A DNA stretch of 64,000 bases, from positions 1,550,001 through 1,614,000 of the forward strand of contig CP051141.1 of NCBI GenBank assembly GCA_001592805.2. Direction: 5' to 3'. Position 1 is the first letter of the stretch; every line of letters begins with the position of its first letter. Of the stretch, positions 1 to 12,900 are shown in pieces. Below the pieces are notes generated by a model that had not been told where the DNA came from, did no database searches, and saw nothing but the letters and a program-made list of their open reading frames with translations. The position numbers were made by a program, and so were the translations under genes. This DNA is from Peltaster fructicola (taxonomy: Eukaryota > Ascomycota > Dothideomycetes).

Positions 1-906
1 AGGATAGCCTAGGAAAATCAGTCGAGAGTCGTGCATGAGGATGTCTTCCACGCACCCATCCGACCCAAACCAATGAATCCATAGCTAGCTTGCAATAAGG
101 AATGCGTTGTGAAAGCTCGTCGACCTTCTCTGCGACTCGTTCGTCGACAGCATTGCAGCAGTGAAGCTGTTGTGCCAGTAGACAGCTTCATTGAGCTGTT
201 TCAATATCGCAATAGGTGCACGGCTAGCATCAAGATCATCAATCGACCGAACGATGGAAGCACAGCTCCGACTGTGAGTTGCCGAGAATGAGCTGCATGT
301 TGTAGCCCTGATGTCGATCACACAGTCGGCTCACCTGCGTTCAGTGTACGATGCACCCGCGTGACTGCTGTGTCAAAGAGGAGAAGGAAAGAAATTCGGC
401 AGTGGTTGAAGCTTTGAGCTCCACCTGCCCAGCCCTACAACTTCTACAAGCATACGAATATAAGACGACTACATCGTCTTTGCCGATCCCCGACTGCTCA
501 CGACACGTCAAGCTGTCTCTGTGCATCATTAGGACTCGAATTTCCTTGGACGTCAGGTGGCACATGTTGTAGGATGCTCTTCTGAGTTACGAGACGATTT
601 GCACTGTCGCTGGTCGTGCTCAATGTATGCCTACCACTGTCCAGCATCAAGATGTCGTTCAGCCATGCTGCTTGTCAGTCCTCGACAGGCATCTTGATCC
701 GCACCCGAGCCAGAGAAAGAAGTATCATACGCCATTGCAGGGATTCCAACGACACTGCTGGTCAAGGCATAACTTGAAAGCATCAGATTTGGTCACACAA
801 TAAGTCGTACACAGGCTTCCTGCCATTGCCATCTCTGCTCGTCTCAGCCCATCACCTATCTCGAATGCAAGTATCAGGTTTGCATACGTGATGATTTAAC
901 TGTGTT
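1..906. other. Intergenic stretch, no supported gene
   Basis: Only short open frames without family resemblance are visible on either strand, and no frame is convincingly open across the left window edge. The right part must hold the 3' UTR of the protease gene that ends at 907. I see no tRNA, repeat or mobile element here. Confidence 0.5.
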
Positions 907-2252
907 CTAGTAATTGTCTCTTGCTGCAAAGCTCATTCGGTGCGCACCAACGTCAAACACTGCCACTACGTTTTTTAGGAAGACATCGCCAAGTATGTAC
1001 GGTCCATTCGATGGCTGTATTGCAGTGATGCACAAGCCAGTGTCTGGGTCCTGACCAGCCTCAGTCGTGATGATAAGGTCAAGCTTATTCATCACGAAGT
1101 CCGTCCCGTTGATGCGAACAGAAAGATCTGGAGCCTTTGCATCACACTCGGTTTCGAACACTCCAACGTACGAGTTGAATCTCGCAGGTGGATCGTAGAG
1201 TGCGTTAATGCGCTGAGCCAGAGAGTACGGCAAGTAATTCAATGTGGTGCCTACGAGCTTCAGCATGCTTACGCACAAGCTCAAGAATCATACTTACCAC
1301 TGTCCACTATCACAGGAAAAGTGGTTGCGCTGAATGCCTTCCAGAATGGCAGGCGTAGCCTGTCGAGGAGTCCTCCTGAAAGAGAGAAACCGTTCGGACG
1401 GATTGTGTAGTAGCTATACGCCACGCCAGCTCTGCCTACCGTGGCCAGATTCGTCATCTCGACTGTGGCCGACACGAATGTGTGGTTGAAATCGACTGGT
1501 GGTAAGCCTCCCAATGCAAGGTACCCTCCGACGGTGTCGTTGCCACGTTCCAGTGCCATCGAGAACACCGAGAAGAGACTGCGATCCAAAGCTGTCTGGA
1601 CAATTGGGCTGTACTCAACCAAATCGCTGTCCGGATTGTCTTGAGTCGGGTCGTCTCCCTTGTAACTGCTGGTCAACGCCTCATACGCAAGCCCAACGAT
1701 ACCCGTTGTCGTATTATCTCCTAACCAGTAGGCTGAATCGATCAAGGCAATCTCTTGCTGTGCAATGGCAATGCCAGCAATCGAGATATTCATCAAGCCA
1801 GTCTCACCAACGACAAACTCTCCACTGCCGTATGAGACATTGAAGTTCTGGTCAGGAATAGGCCCAGCCGCAAAAGTTCCAATGAACAACGGACCGAAGC
1901 TGCAATACGACTGTGAAAACTCAATGCCTCGACGATTGACACAGTTGAAGTCTTTGCTGGCAATCCAGGTATCAGACGAACCAGTGTCCACCAGGAGGAG
2001 CAGATCAGTACCTTCGAAAGTCACCGTCGCTGCATAGCCACTGCCGTAGGCCGTCGTGATCAGCGGTGCAGTGCCGTTCGAGGCAAGATGGTTCTGAAGA
2101 GCTGCAGAACTCCCTGGTGTCAAGGAAGACTTCCGAAGTGTGAGTACATTGGTGCTTAGCTGTAATGAACCTGCGTCTCGTGGAGATAATGGTCGTTCAG
2201 CAGCGTGTGCGTACGCGATGAGGGCGCCTAGGGAGATGGATGTCAACAGCAT
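907..2252 (-). CDS. Secreted pepsin-like aspartic protease
   Basis: A 432-residue A1-family (pepsin-like) aspartic endopeptidase, expected in the secretory pathway or outside the cell. Two exons, 1298..2252 and 907..1250, flank a 47-bp intron (GTAAGT...TAG) that splits the second catalytic motif. Splicing restores VDSGTTLNYLP. The start at 2252 was chosen because it gives a clean signal peptide (MLLTSISLGALIAYAHA); the open frame extends further upstream but without the protein character. The first catalytic motif is LLLVDTGSSDTW (about residue 90), followed by the flap-like YGSGEF region, and the second is VDSG at about residue 318. Several N-x-S/T sites suit a glycoprotein. The C-terminus (MSFAARDNY) has no GPI-anchor signal, so a soluble secreted enzyme is more likely than a yapsin. 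Pro-peptide cleavage and substrate cannot be read from the sequence. Confidence 0.9.
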
Positions 2253-2608
2253 GTCTTGTAGCTGAAAAGAGCTGCCACCACGACTGCAGGTGCGAGATCT
2301 TAAACAATGACACCCAGTCGAGATGCGAGGGATGTTCGTCACACATTCCACCATCTGCACAACGCTTGGCACACAATCAGCCGCGTGTCGCTGTACCAAG
2401 ACGACGGACAGCAGGTGAAACTCTTGTTGCACAAAATGCAGGGTTAGGCGTATGTGTACATCGCTGCTGTGTGTCATGTATTAACTCTACATACGGTGAC
2501 ATCCCAATGCTCCAGCTCAGACGTTCCATCAGGAACGGGTATCTCGATCTCATGCAAAATGCAGCCCACCCACACCATCCAGAAATGCTGTGTCTTTTTA
2601 TTATTACA
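2253..2608. other. Intergenic: protease promoter and ALG2 3' region
   Basis: About 356 bp between two genes on the minus strand. It should hold the ALG2 3' UTR and the protease promoter. Open frames here on both strands lack family resemblance and are not annotated. Confidence 0.4.
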
Positions 2609-4238
2609 TTATAAGTATGCCTTTGCTGTTTTAGGCTGCCCATTACTGGGTACGCCATTCGCGTGCTTCATAAGCCCTCTCAGGTTGTGCAGGCGAATCT
2701 GGCTGATGCTTGGCGGTAATATGAAGAAGGCCAGGATCGCACATACGAGTGCTACCAGGCTTGTGATGTATGTGTACCAGACCCAGTCTGGCACCACTCT
2801 TGGTCGTGTTCCCGAGCGCTGCGTGAGCTGCTGTATCTCTCGGTTGAATGCATCGGTCATATTGGTGCGACTGAACTCCATCTGTACGCGCTGGCGACCT
2901 TGCTCGCCCATGCGTTGCAACGCATCCTCGTTCGACGGGATGAGAACTTTACGCATGACTTCTGTCCATGCTTCCGTCTTATTTGGGCTTCTCAGCCAAC
3001 CTGTACGGCCATCGTAGACGGTTTCCAACGGTCCGCCAGTATTAGTGGCCAAGACAGGTACACCCGCTACCATTGCCTCGAGTGGCACAATGCCAAAGTG
3101 CTCGTCTGATGGCGTGTAGACTAACAGACTTGCAGAGTTCAACAGGCGGGTCTTCAGCTCGTGTGGGATAGACAACAGGAACAACACGTCAACTGAGGCG
3201 GTCGCGAGATCCGCGAAGCCGGTGTCCTGTGGCCTGAAGGTAGTGTGTGTAAGGTTGAGACTCTCGGTAAGGTTCCTCATCATGCCGTAGCACTCAGCGT
3301 TCTCCGGGTTTCGAGGATCGAAGCCTCCAGCGAGAACGAGCTTTGCGTTGGTTCGTTCCTCCTCGGCAAGGCCTGCGTATGCTTTGATGGCGAGCGCGAG
3401 GTCCTTCTTACACTCGAATCTGTTGATGCTAAGCAGGATCTTCTTGTCTTGCCATATCGAATCGGTACGATTCTGAAGAGCAAGATCATCAGTGTCCACG
3501 CACGGGTAGATGACCTTCAGATCGCGACTTCTAAGCGCAGGGAAGGTTCTTCTAAAGATGTTGCGCGTGAACTTGCTGTTGACTGCGATTGCGTCTGCGC
3601 ATCCAGTGGTCCAGCTTTCGATAAAGTCGAACGGAATCCTGTACACCATGCGAATAGGGCGCATGATGCCACTGCCGAATTCGCGTAGCAAGAGCTGATC
3701 AGGGTAGTGGCCGTAGAAGAGTATTCGCGCCTTAGGATAGAGGAACCTGAGTAAGGGAATGCACGAGCTCAGCTGATCTACAATGAAGACGTCGGGATCC
3801 AATTTTCGAAGCTCCGATGTGAGCACGCCTGAAGTCAGGACCAGCGAGAGCTGACGCAAGATGGAGAAAAGGATGCTCAGTCGACCTCCAATGGATGGAG
3901 GGAAAAGCGTGTCACCTCTCACTCGAACGTCCAGGGTGCCTGTGATGGAATGAATAAGCTTTCGAGCTTTCGGAGCGTGCAGCTCTGCATCAGAACGTAC
4001 CATCTTGTGTCTCCTCGAAAGAATGCCCAGGATCGCAGTAAGAAGTGAGGACTGTGACATTGTGACCTAGCGACTGCAGTCCTACTGCAGCGTCGATCAC
4101 CAATCGTTCGGCACCTCCAATGCCTAGGTCGGGATGTAGGAAGACGACATTCTTCTCGTCTTGAACAGGGCCAGCCATCGCAGGCGCAATGGAGGCAAGG
4201 ATCCCAGCGGTCCAGCAGAAGATCAGAAAGCCACGCAT
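2609..4238 (-). CDS. ALG2: ALG2 mannosyltransferase (N-glycan assembly)
   Basis: GT4-family alpha-1,3/alpha-1,6-mannosyltransferase that adds the second and third mannoses to the lipid-linked N-glycan precursor on the cytosolic face of the ER. Two exons, 4001..4238 and 2609..3939, with a 61-bp intron (GTACGT...CAG); the junction restores DGTLDVRV after the FEET motif. The protein is 522 residues. N-terminal family signature is [13 protein letters not shown] (about residues 33-45). The donor-binding EX7E motif is EHFGIVPLE, followed by [18 protein letters not shown]-terminal membrane segment (residues about 455-480) is visible, as in yeast Alg2. The first ATG in frame is at 4238 and adds a hydrophobic leader ([12 protein letters not shown]); an alternative ATG at 4178 begins [12 protein letters not shown] and is closer to the N-terminus usual for this family. 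The true start is therefore uncertain. Confidence 0.93.
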
Positions 4239-4945
4239 ACAAGGAGAGCGACGTCGAAGGGCATCGACCGTCAAGGGTAAAAGTGTTCGTAAGGCGGCCG
4301 CGCGACGAGAGCTTTGAACAATACCTTCCCTAAACTGGCTTGGGGGCTGATTCGGCGCAGCGCAGTGGGAGTTAAAGGATTCGCGCTGTGATTGGATGAG
4401 ATGGTGAGATCGAGCGCACGTTCACATCAACGGCCTTCCATGGTTCGTACCTTGTGTGCGCAGCAACTTCCACGATAAGAAAAGATCGCCCAGTGGGAGT
4501 ATATATATAAAACGATCTGAGCTCAGCCTGCATGGGGCGAAGGGCGACGCGTTGTACAGCAGGACGAGAAGAGCTGTAGGCGCGTAGGTGTCATCATTTC
4601 GCATAGCCGCTTCTGGAACGTGTTCGGCAGAGAGAGCTATGTATATCTCATTCCACCCACGACTTTTGTCTAATCGCCAGGCAGCATCCGTGGGATTGGT
4701 GACGCCAGAGCAAAGCTTCGTGAGGTCGTGTTTAGGTGCACACGACACTTCCTACAACGCTGACAAAACAACATCCACAGACGCACGCTAACATATTGCG
4801 TGCTCTTCCATCACCACACTTTTCATCCCACCGCAGCGGCTTCCGCATCTCAACTCACTTGTCCGTCGTCATAGCAGGCGCAGTCAAGCTGGGTAAACGA
4901 CGTCTCTCCGGAGAGGAGGCAGTGGCCAGTCCCTTGAAAAAGGTC
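4239..4945. promoter_or_regulatory. Divergent promoter region of ALG2 and UBA1
   Basis: About 700 bp between two divergently transcribed genes. A TATATATAAAA tract lies at 4502-4512 and could serve as a TATA-like element. From 4736 the plus strand is open in the UBA1 frame after an in-frame TAG at 4733. It contains a basic, NLS-like reading but no ATG until 4946 (see findings). Confidence 0.5.
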
Positions 4946-7900
4946 ATGACAGTATGTGACATTGTCCAGGCTCGTAATACTCAATACTGATCCTCAAAAG
5001 GAAACCAACGGCAAGATGGATGTCGACTCTCCGGCTGCCGCCGTGCAGCAGCTCAAAGACGCCAACGGCGAGATTGACGAGTCTCTGTACAGCAGACAGC
5101 TATATGTGCTTGGACACGAAGCCATGAAGCGTATGGGAGCATCGCATGTGCTTATTGTCGGATTGCGCGGTCTCGGCGTAGAAATCGCGAAGAACGTTGC
5201 CCTTGCTGGAGTCAAGAGCCTGACACTGTACGACCCGAAGCCAGCGGTCATCGCAGATCTATCCTCGCAGTTCTTCCTTCACCCTGAAGACGTCGGCAAG
5301 CCTCGCGCAGATGTCACGGCTCCTCGTGTCGCCGAGCTCAACCCGTACACCCCAGTCCACGTCCTACCTGGACAAAGTCTCACAGCCGATCTTGCACAAC
5401 TGAAGCAATTCCAGGTCGTGGTGTTGACAGATACACCACTGAAAGAGCAGCTTGAGGTCGCGGAATACTGTCACCAGCACGGCATCTTCATCGTCATAAC
5501 GGATACTTTTGGTCTGTTCGGTTCGATCTTCACGGATTTCGGCAAGAGCTTCACAGTAGCGGATGCTGATGGCGAGAACCCACTCAACGGTATCGTGGCA
5601 GATATCGACTCGGAGGGTCTTGTCTCCGCTCTGGACGAGACGAGACACGGATTATCAGATGGCGATTTTGTGACATTCACAGAGGTTGAGGGCATGGAGG
5701 GATTGAACAACTCTGCACCGCGCAAGATCACTACCAAAGGTCCATACACATTCTCCATTGGCGATGTCTCCAGCTTGGGCTCTTACAAACGTGGAGGCTT
5801 ATACCAGCAGGTTAAGATGCCGAAGTTCTTAGACTTCGAGCCATTGAGCGTGCAGCTCAAGAAGCCCGAGTTCCTCATTTCCGACTTCGCCAAATTCGAT
5901 CGACCAGCTCAGCTTCATATCGGTTTCCAAGCACTTCACAGCTTCGCAGACACTCACGGCCACTACCCGAAGCCGCACAGTGATGCAGACGCCGCAGAGC
6001 TGTACAAGATCGCGCAGTCCTTGGCCAAGGGCAGCGAGGAGCAAGTCGACCTCGACGAGAAACTTTTGAAAGAGTTAGCATATCAGGCACAAGGTGACAT
6101 CACTCCTATGGCGGCATTCTTCGGTGGTCTTGCTGCGCAGGAAGTGCTGAAGTCAGTTTCCGGCAAGTTCCATCCCATCAAACAGTGGCTGTACTTCGAC
6201 TCTCTAGAGTCGTTACCAACATCAGTGAAGCGCAGCGAAGAGCTTTGTAAGCCACTGGGCACGCGATACGATGGTCAGATCGCAGTCTTCGGCAAGGAAT
6301 TCCAGGACAAGATCGCAAATGTCAAGCAATTCTTGGTAGGCGCTGGTGCTATTGGTTGTGAGATGTTGAAGAACTGGGCTATGATTGGTTTGGCTACAGG
6401 ACCCAGCGGCAAGATCACAGTCACCGACATGGATCAGATCGAGAAGAGTAACCTGAACCGACAGTTCCTATTCCGTACGAAGGACGTTGGCTCACTGAAG
6501 AGTCAGGCAGCGGCCAAAGCAGTGGAGGCCATGAACCCTGATCTCAAAGGCAAGATTGTCGCACTCAAGGATCGCGTGGCACAAGACACGGAGCACATTT
6601 TCAACGAGGACTTCTGGGAGAGCATGGACGGCATCACAAATGCCCTGGACAATGTCGATGCAAGAACATATGTCGATCGTCGCTGCGTGTTCTTCCACAA
6701 GCCGCTACTGGACAGTGGTACTTTAGGCACAAAGGGAAACACTCAAGTCGTGCTGCCACGGCTGACCGAATCCTACTCCAGCTCGCAGGATCCTCCAGAG
6801 CAATCGTTCCCGATGTGTACACTCCGCAGCTTCCCCAACAAGATCGAGCACACGCATTGCATGGGGCCAAAAGACCTCTTCCACACATACTTTGCAGGCT
6901 CTCCGGAAGTTGTCAATCTGTATCTGACACAGAAGGACTACCTTTCAACTCAGTCCGGCGCAGAGCTGCAGTCGCTACACACACTTCGAGACTACCTCGT
7001 CACAGACAAGACCACGACATTCGACGAGTGTATCGAGTGGGCACGCACACAATTTGAGAAGCAGTACAACAATGCTATCCAGCAGCTGCTGTACAACTTC
7101 CCTAAGGATGCCAAAACATCAACAGGACAACCATTCTGGTCTGGACCAAAGCGTGCACCGGATGCCCTTGTATTTGATCCCTCGAACCCAACACACTTTG
7201 GCTTCGTCCTTGCCGCAGCGAACTTGCGCGCTTTCAACTACAAGATCAAGCCAAACAATGACCGAAAGTACATCCTCTCGGTGCTTGAGCGTCAGATCGT
7301 GCCAGACTTCAAGCCAGATCCTGGTGTCAAGATACAGGCTGATGACAAGGAGCCTGATCCAAACGCTGGCAGTGAAGCGCCCGCTGACGAGAACGAGGCA
7401 ATCATCAGATCATTGCCTCGATCAGAGACACTCGGCGGCTTCAGCCTGGAGCCAGTCGACTTCGAAAAGGACGATGACTCCAACTTCCACATCGACTTTA
7501 TCACCGCAGCCTCAAACCTTCGTGCCGAGAACTACAAGATTCAAACTGCCGACCGACACAAGACGAAGTTCATTGCTGGCAAGATCATACCAGCCATTGC
7601 TACTACTACAGCACTCGTTACTGGCTTGGTCATTCTAGAGCTATACAAGATCATTGACGGCAAGGACGACATCGAGCAGTACAAGAACGGATTCGCTAAC
7701 CTTGCACTGCCGTTCTTTGGCTTCAGTGAGCCCATTGCAAGTGCAAAGGGCAAATACCAGGGACCAAACGGTGAGGTTGTCATCGACAAGCTTTGGGACC
7801 GCTTCGAGACCGACGATATCACTCTTCAGGAGTTCATCGACCACTTCAAATCGAAGGGCTTAACTATAAGCATGATTTCGTCTGGAGTTAGCTTGTTGTA

Positions 7901-8135
7901 CGCAAGCTTCTATCCGCCTGCTAAACTGAAGGATAGGCTGCCACTGAAGTGAGTCTCTAGCCACGACACTGTTGTGCCACACTAACATAAGTCTAGGATG
8001 TCTGCATTGGTCGAACACATCAGCAAGAAGCCTATACCTGAGCATCAGAAGAACATCATCTTTGAGATCACTGCAGAGGATGAGACAGAAGAGGATGTCG
8101 AGATCCCGTACGTCATGGTCAAGTTAAGGAAGTGA
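4946..8135 (+). CDS. UBA1: Ubiquitin-activating enzyme E1
   Basis: The E1 enzyme adenylates ubiquitin and passes it to E2s as a thioester. Exons 4946..4951, 5001..7948 and 7997..8135; introns of 49 and 48 bp with clear branch-like elements (ATACTGATC; ACTAAC). The protein is about 1030 residues, the usual length. Visible parts are the inactive adenylation domain ([18 protein letters not shown], residues about 31-48), the active adenylation domain (VGAGAIGCE), the catalytic Cys within PMCTLRSFP (about C608) and the C-terminal ubiquitin-fold domain ending in PYVMVKLRK. The start is uncertain: ATG at 4946 lies six bases before the first intron, and ATG at 5016 (MDVDSP) is another option. The reading frame upstream of 4946 encodes a conserved-looking NLS segment but lacks an ATG. 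At residues 621-625 the family's IAWA-type segment is replaced by HCMGP, apparently by two compensating indels. Confidence 0.95.
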
Positions 8136-8393
8136 TGGCCCGCGGTGCGTGTACAAAGACCAAGTTACGAGACACATATGAGGAGCATTAAAAAGGCGTT
8201 CACCGGCAGGGCATGGTGCGATCGTCGAGCCAAGTTTCAACCACGAAGCAAATCGTATAGATCTCTAATCGTAGACTGGAATGCATGTTCGAATGTATAC
8301 ATGTGATCCGATATGCTCCAGTATAATACAGTTCTGTAGTGTCTAGCTCCGGTGAGCTACACCAGATGATCTTCCAATGCATGCACGGCAGCG

Positions 8394-9705
8394 TCATATT
8401 GGCGGCCATACTCTGAGCTCCAGGAGATCTCGTTGGTTGTAGAAGTCGCCAACTATGATCAGCACAGTATCGACTGTGGTTTGAGTGTGCTTTTCTGGTG
8501 ACCGGCCAGACGCCTCTTCGATCGGGACTTTGCAGACAGACTCTCGCACATAGACTGCTCGTTTTGCCAACTCTCGCAGGCCTTCAATTTGCTCCTGGTC
8601 CATGTCAAGCTTGTCCGGAAGTCGAGCGAGCAGCATGTACATCCACCATCCGATGTTCTGCGTTATTTCGCGGTCGCCCTTGAGGAAGAACCTCAGAATG
8701 ACAAGATGAAGCAATTCCCAGGTGGTCTCAGCACTCAACTCTTTAGCCTGCAGCATGGACGGCGACGTATCTCTCAGGAAGTTCACGCACTCTAGAAACT
8801 CCTTGTTGTCGAAGGGTACCTCCTCGATGAACACTGTTTCGTGCGCATAGGTCAGTTCATCTTCGGTGGCCGGTTGCTTTAGCAGCTCGCGCACTTGCCG
8901 GAAGCCTGCCGTGATCGCATTTACATATTCTTCTTCCGGCGCAGGTTCTGCTGGAACGTCTGGTGGCTTGGAGATGTAGACGCCGTTAGCAAAGGCGCCT
9001 TGGTGACCTGCGGACGAGCCATTGAGTCGAACATCAGCATATGAATGAGCAGTGAGTAGCGCAGGTATGGCTTGGCGTTCATGTCTGTCGTGGTTGTCAG
9101 TGATGTCCTGCTGTAATTTACCATGGTAGCCATTATCGAGCTGGTTGAACTCACTGTACCGACGCAAGATATGCCATAGCCTCGTCTGTCTCACTGTCGT
9201 AATCATCCTCATCGTCAAAAACATTGCTCTTAGCCATGTCGGGAAGAAACATGGGTCTCATGCCAACCTCTTCGTACGCGGCAGGCCTTCTCCTGTCGCT
9301 GAACCCACTTTCGATGCATTCATCCTCAGCTTCATCGCTATCATGCAGTTGTCCTGAATCGTCTTGCAGATCTGGGGACACCTCCTGACTGATCTTGACC
9401 TCACCATCAAAATGAGCTGACTCGTTCGACCCTCCTGCTACTGCTTCTCCTTGTCGTACTGGGTGTGACTGTTCTAACCGATCAATGGATCTTGGGCCAT
9501 CGGCCTGATGGTTCATGCTGGTGGTCGACCGAGTGGAACCTGCTGGACTTGCCATCGCTACACTGAAAGCACTGTGAGTACCGTTCACGGCTGCAACATC
9601 TTCATCCTCTTCAGATTCGTAGCTAAGCAGGAAGCGCTCGTTCGGGTGATATGGCGCGTCGAGGGCGGCCTTGGGTCTGTCGCGTTCTCGGCGCTTCTTG
9701 GGCAT
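8394..9705 (-). CDS. Gemin2/SIP1-like snRNP assembly protein
   Basis: Resembles the Gemin2/SIP1/Yip11 family, which works with SMN in loading Sm proteins onto snRNAs. Exons 9155..9705 and 8394..9084 with a 70-bp intron (GTGAGT...CGACAG). The junction gives AYLASVQHERQAIPALLTA, matching the family pattern of a YLxxV helix followed by an xxxIPxLLxA segment. The 413-residue product starts with MPKKRRERDRPK and has an acidic N-terminal half. The C-terminal half carries the diagnostic stretch IGWWMYMLLARLPDKL and the terminal VDTVLIIVGDFYNQRDLLE. It is convergent with UBA1 (258 bp between stops). Family assignment is by recall of these motifs; sequence divergence in fungi is high, so confidence is moderate. 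Confidence 0.75.
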
Positions 9706-9998
9706 TTGTGTATCGCTTACCTGTGTTGTGTGCTTACAGGAGGTACGTAGCCGACCAAAAGATGTTTGACCAGATAGTGGTGTTAAGAGGACGGAGTGGA
9801 AGACGTCCGAAGAACTTCTACACCCCAACGCACGGGTCAAATAACGCCAAGACAAGGTAACATTCAGTACTACAATACGAGTCAAAGACACCTGGAAGTG
9901 GCCTCGGTGTGCCAGTGAGTAGGAAGACTCGGGAGTCAGAGGGTATAGATCTTGATCTGGTATCTATTGTCATATCTACAGTCGTTCGATCGACAACT

Positions 9999-12900
9999 TC
10001 AATCCTCGTCCTGATATGATATCTTACGCATCTCTCCAAGACGATGCCTTGCGGCAGAAAGCGCATTCTCGAGCTGTAGAATCTCAACCTGTGGATGGGG
10101 TCAGTATTTTCCTGACATGCCCGCTGCTTACTACTCACCTGTTGTTCCATCTGTCTGACCTTAAAGTCATGGCCACTGAGCTTGCTATAGTCCAAATCCT
10201 CGTCGCCGTCGCGCTGCTTGCTCTCGATGATAGCTTGCACTTGCTTAACAAGCGAGCGACAAGCACTGGTGACAGCTTTGCTGGCATCTTCCAGACGCTC
10301 TTGTGTCTTAGAGTTGAAGGCCGCCTTGACACGAGACGCAGCAACAAGCTGAGCTGTAGACGCTGCCACATCATTCGATGCCACAATCAGCTGCTCAGGA
10401 CTGTTGCGGCCAGAGATTACACCATCAGCCGTCTCAATCAGCATATTGGTTGATCGAGCGACTGCTTTAGATGCAGAGATGAGACCTTCCGTCCATCTGT
10501 TGTTCTTCTTGTAGAATGCAGATCGACTCATGCTTGTACCACGACCTTGAGCCACAATCTCTGACTGCGAGGCTGTCGCTGCCTTGATCAATTGTGCAAT
10601 CGCATTAGTGACAGCAATAGCCGCTGCCAAGATGGAATCGTGGATCTTGAGCTCGTAAGTGCTGTACTGGTCCCGTGGCTTGTTCATGAGCTTCGTAAGA
10701 CGATCAGTAGCATCCTGGATTGCTTTTGCAGCATTCATCATCTCACGGTCCACAAGGTCACCCAGGTCGCCAGACTGGTTGGTGATCTTTGTCTTTGGTG
10801 CGAATGCATCTGCCAGTTTTGATAGACTGTTTAGCGCAACCTGCACGTCGCTGTTCTTGTTGAGCACCACGTCAAGCTTCTGCTCGTCCTCAAGGCCGTC
10901 CAGTCGGTACGACATGATACCGCGGAAGAAGTCGACAGTTAAGGAGGCACTCTTTCGTGCGGCATTGATCAGCTGGTCACCTTTCTTGTCATCACTGGCA
11001 AATCTAGTCAGACCCTTGGTGTTTGAAAGCACATCAGCTATAGCATTGGCGAACGTGTGTGACGTGCGGATGACTTCTGAATGTGTCGAGTTGGGCCCAT
11101 CAGCGATGAAGTTGTTGAACGCTGTGCTAAACTCCATTGCGGAAGCTTGTGCATTCTCGATCTGACTGAGCACGTATGGACCACTCGCGCTCTGGTTACC
11201 TGCTTGCATAGAGCTGTCGAGCTCGTACAGAGCATCATCAACTCGCTGCACGCCAGATTGTAGAACAGAATCGATAATCTCGTTGATCTTCTGGATGTTG
11301 TTGAGAAGCAGGACGTCGATCTGCTCATCCATAGCCTTGTCTGTTACGCCGTTGCCTTCTCGAAGGGTCGCAACCTCGAGCAGGGCCTGATCCATACCCT
11401 GCTTATAGATTTCCAGCTCTTCTTCTTTCTCACGCAGCATGCGCTCAAGATCTGAGCTACCCTCGCCCAACTTCATTTGCATATTGTCCAGGCTGCGCGT
11501 CTTGTTCCTCAATGCCTCCTCAAGATCAGCAATCTCACGATTGTGGCGAGACAACAACGCTGAGAGCTCATTGCCCTTGCCCCGTTCTGCGTTGTCTGCG
11601 CGCTCCAGCGCCAATCGTAATTCTCGCTTGAGCTTGTCGAGTTCATCTCTGTGGCCTCCGGATGACCTGTCCTTTTCGTGCAGGGCACGATCTCGCTCAC
11701 GGATCATATCCGCAAGCTCAAGGTTCTTCGTCTTCAGCTCACGCTCCAGCTTCTCTCGCTTGTCTATGGCCTCTTGTGCAGACGCTGCCTTCAATTGAAC
11801 GCCCTTGAACTTCTGCAGCAGCTCAAGATGTTCATGACGCAACTGGCTGTACAGCTTGGCAAGTGCTTCGTATTTGGTGCGCCAAGTGTTGACTTGCTCC
11901 TGCAATGCCCGTATCTGATCGTCCTTAGATGCGTTCTGTTGCCTAAAATTCTCGTTGATCTGTGCGAGCTCAGTCTCGAGTGCCTTCATCCGTCGGTCAT
12001 ACTGCTGGAGCATAAGCTGGTCCTGCTCGTATTGTGCCCTGGCATTCAAGTTCTCCCGCTCAAGTTCAGCCATACGTCCCTGTGTCTGTTGTGCCAGCTG
12101 CTGCTGTTGAAGTTGTGCTAACTCCATCTGCTGTTGCTGCTGTTGCAAACGCTGCTGCTCCTCAAAGTCTCGTTGTGCCTGCATTGCCTGCTGTTGCTGC
12201 GCTCGTTGTGCTGCCTCATACTGTGCCTGCAACCTCCTCTGCTCTGCTTCGTACTCTTCTTGCTGTCTAGCCTGCTCATTCTTCCAAAACTCGTTGATGG
12301 GTTCGGGATCAGTGGCTGGCACTGGTGGCGTCTTCGGCTTCGTGGGCTCTTCCTGCCGTGGTCGTGCTGGCAGAGCAGGTCCATTCTCGTCCTCGGAAAG
12401 AAGGTTCGGTGGATCCTGCGGCAGCTTGGGTATCGTGATCAGAGATGTGAGATATCTCAGGTTGGAGCATTCATAATAGAATCGCACCAGGCGGTAGTGC
12501 TGCGCGTCATAGCGACCTCTCAAAGGACTCAAAGCTTCGTCGTCGCCAAGCGTTGTATGCATAGCTCGCAGCATGCTAGTGATGAACTTGTATATTCCAT
12601 AGCTCTCCTGCACAAACGGCACCAATGAACTGATCTTTGCATCGTCGTTGCTGCCTCGGATGTGCGCAAAAATCAGCTTCTGTAAGCTCTCAATCTGGTC
12701 CTGGAGATTCATCAAGTCGCTAATGGTCTCGTAGCCTTCATTTGGATCGTTGATCGATTTCAATGAGATGTATTCCTCGTACTCGAACAGACCATTGAAC
12801 TCTGGATGCACACGATGGAAGGTGAGCTTCGACACGAGATAGTGTACGTACTCTTGAATAAGAGGTCCGTATCCGCCCATGCCATTGCCCATACCAGAGA

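Noticed and set aside
7054-7638. 194-codon plus-strand frame inside UBA1
   Set aside because: Overlaps the E1 coding frame throughout, starts with no ATG context and is basic and Ser-rich in the style of a shadow frame.
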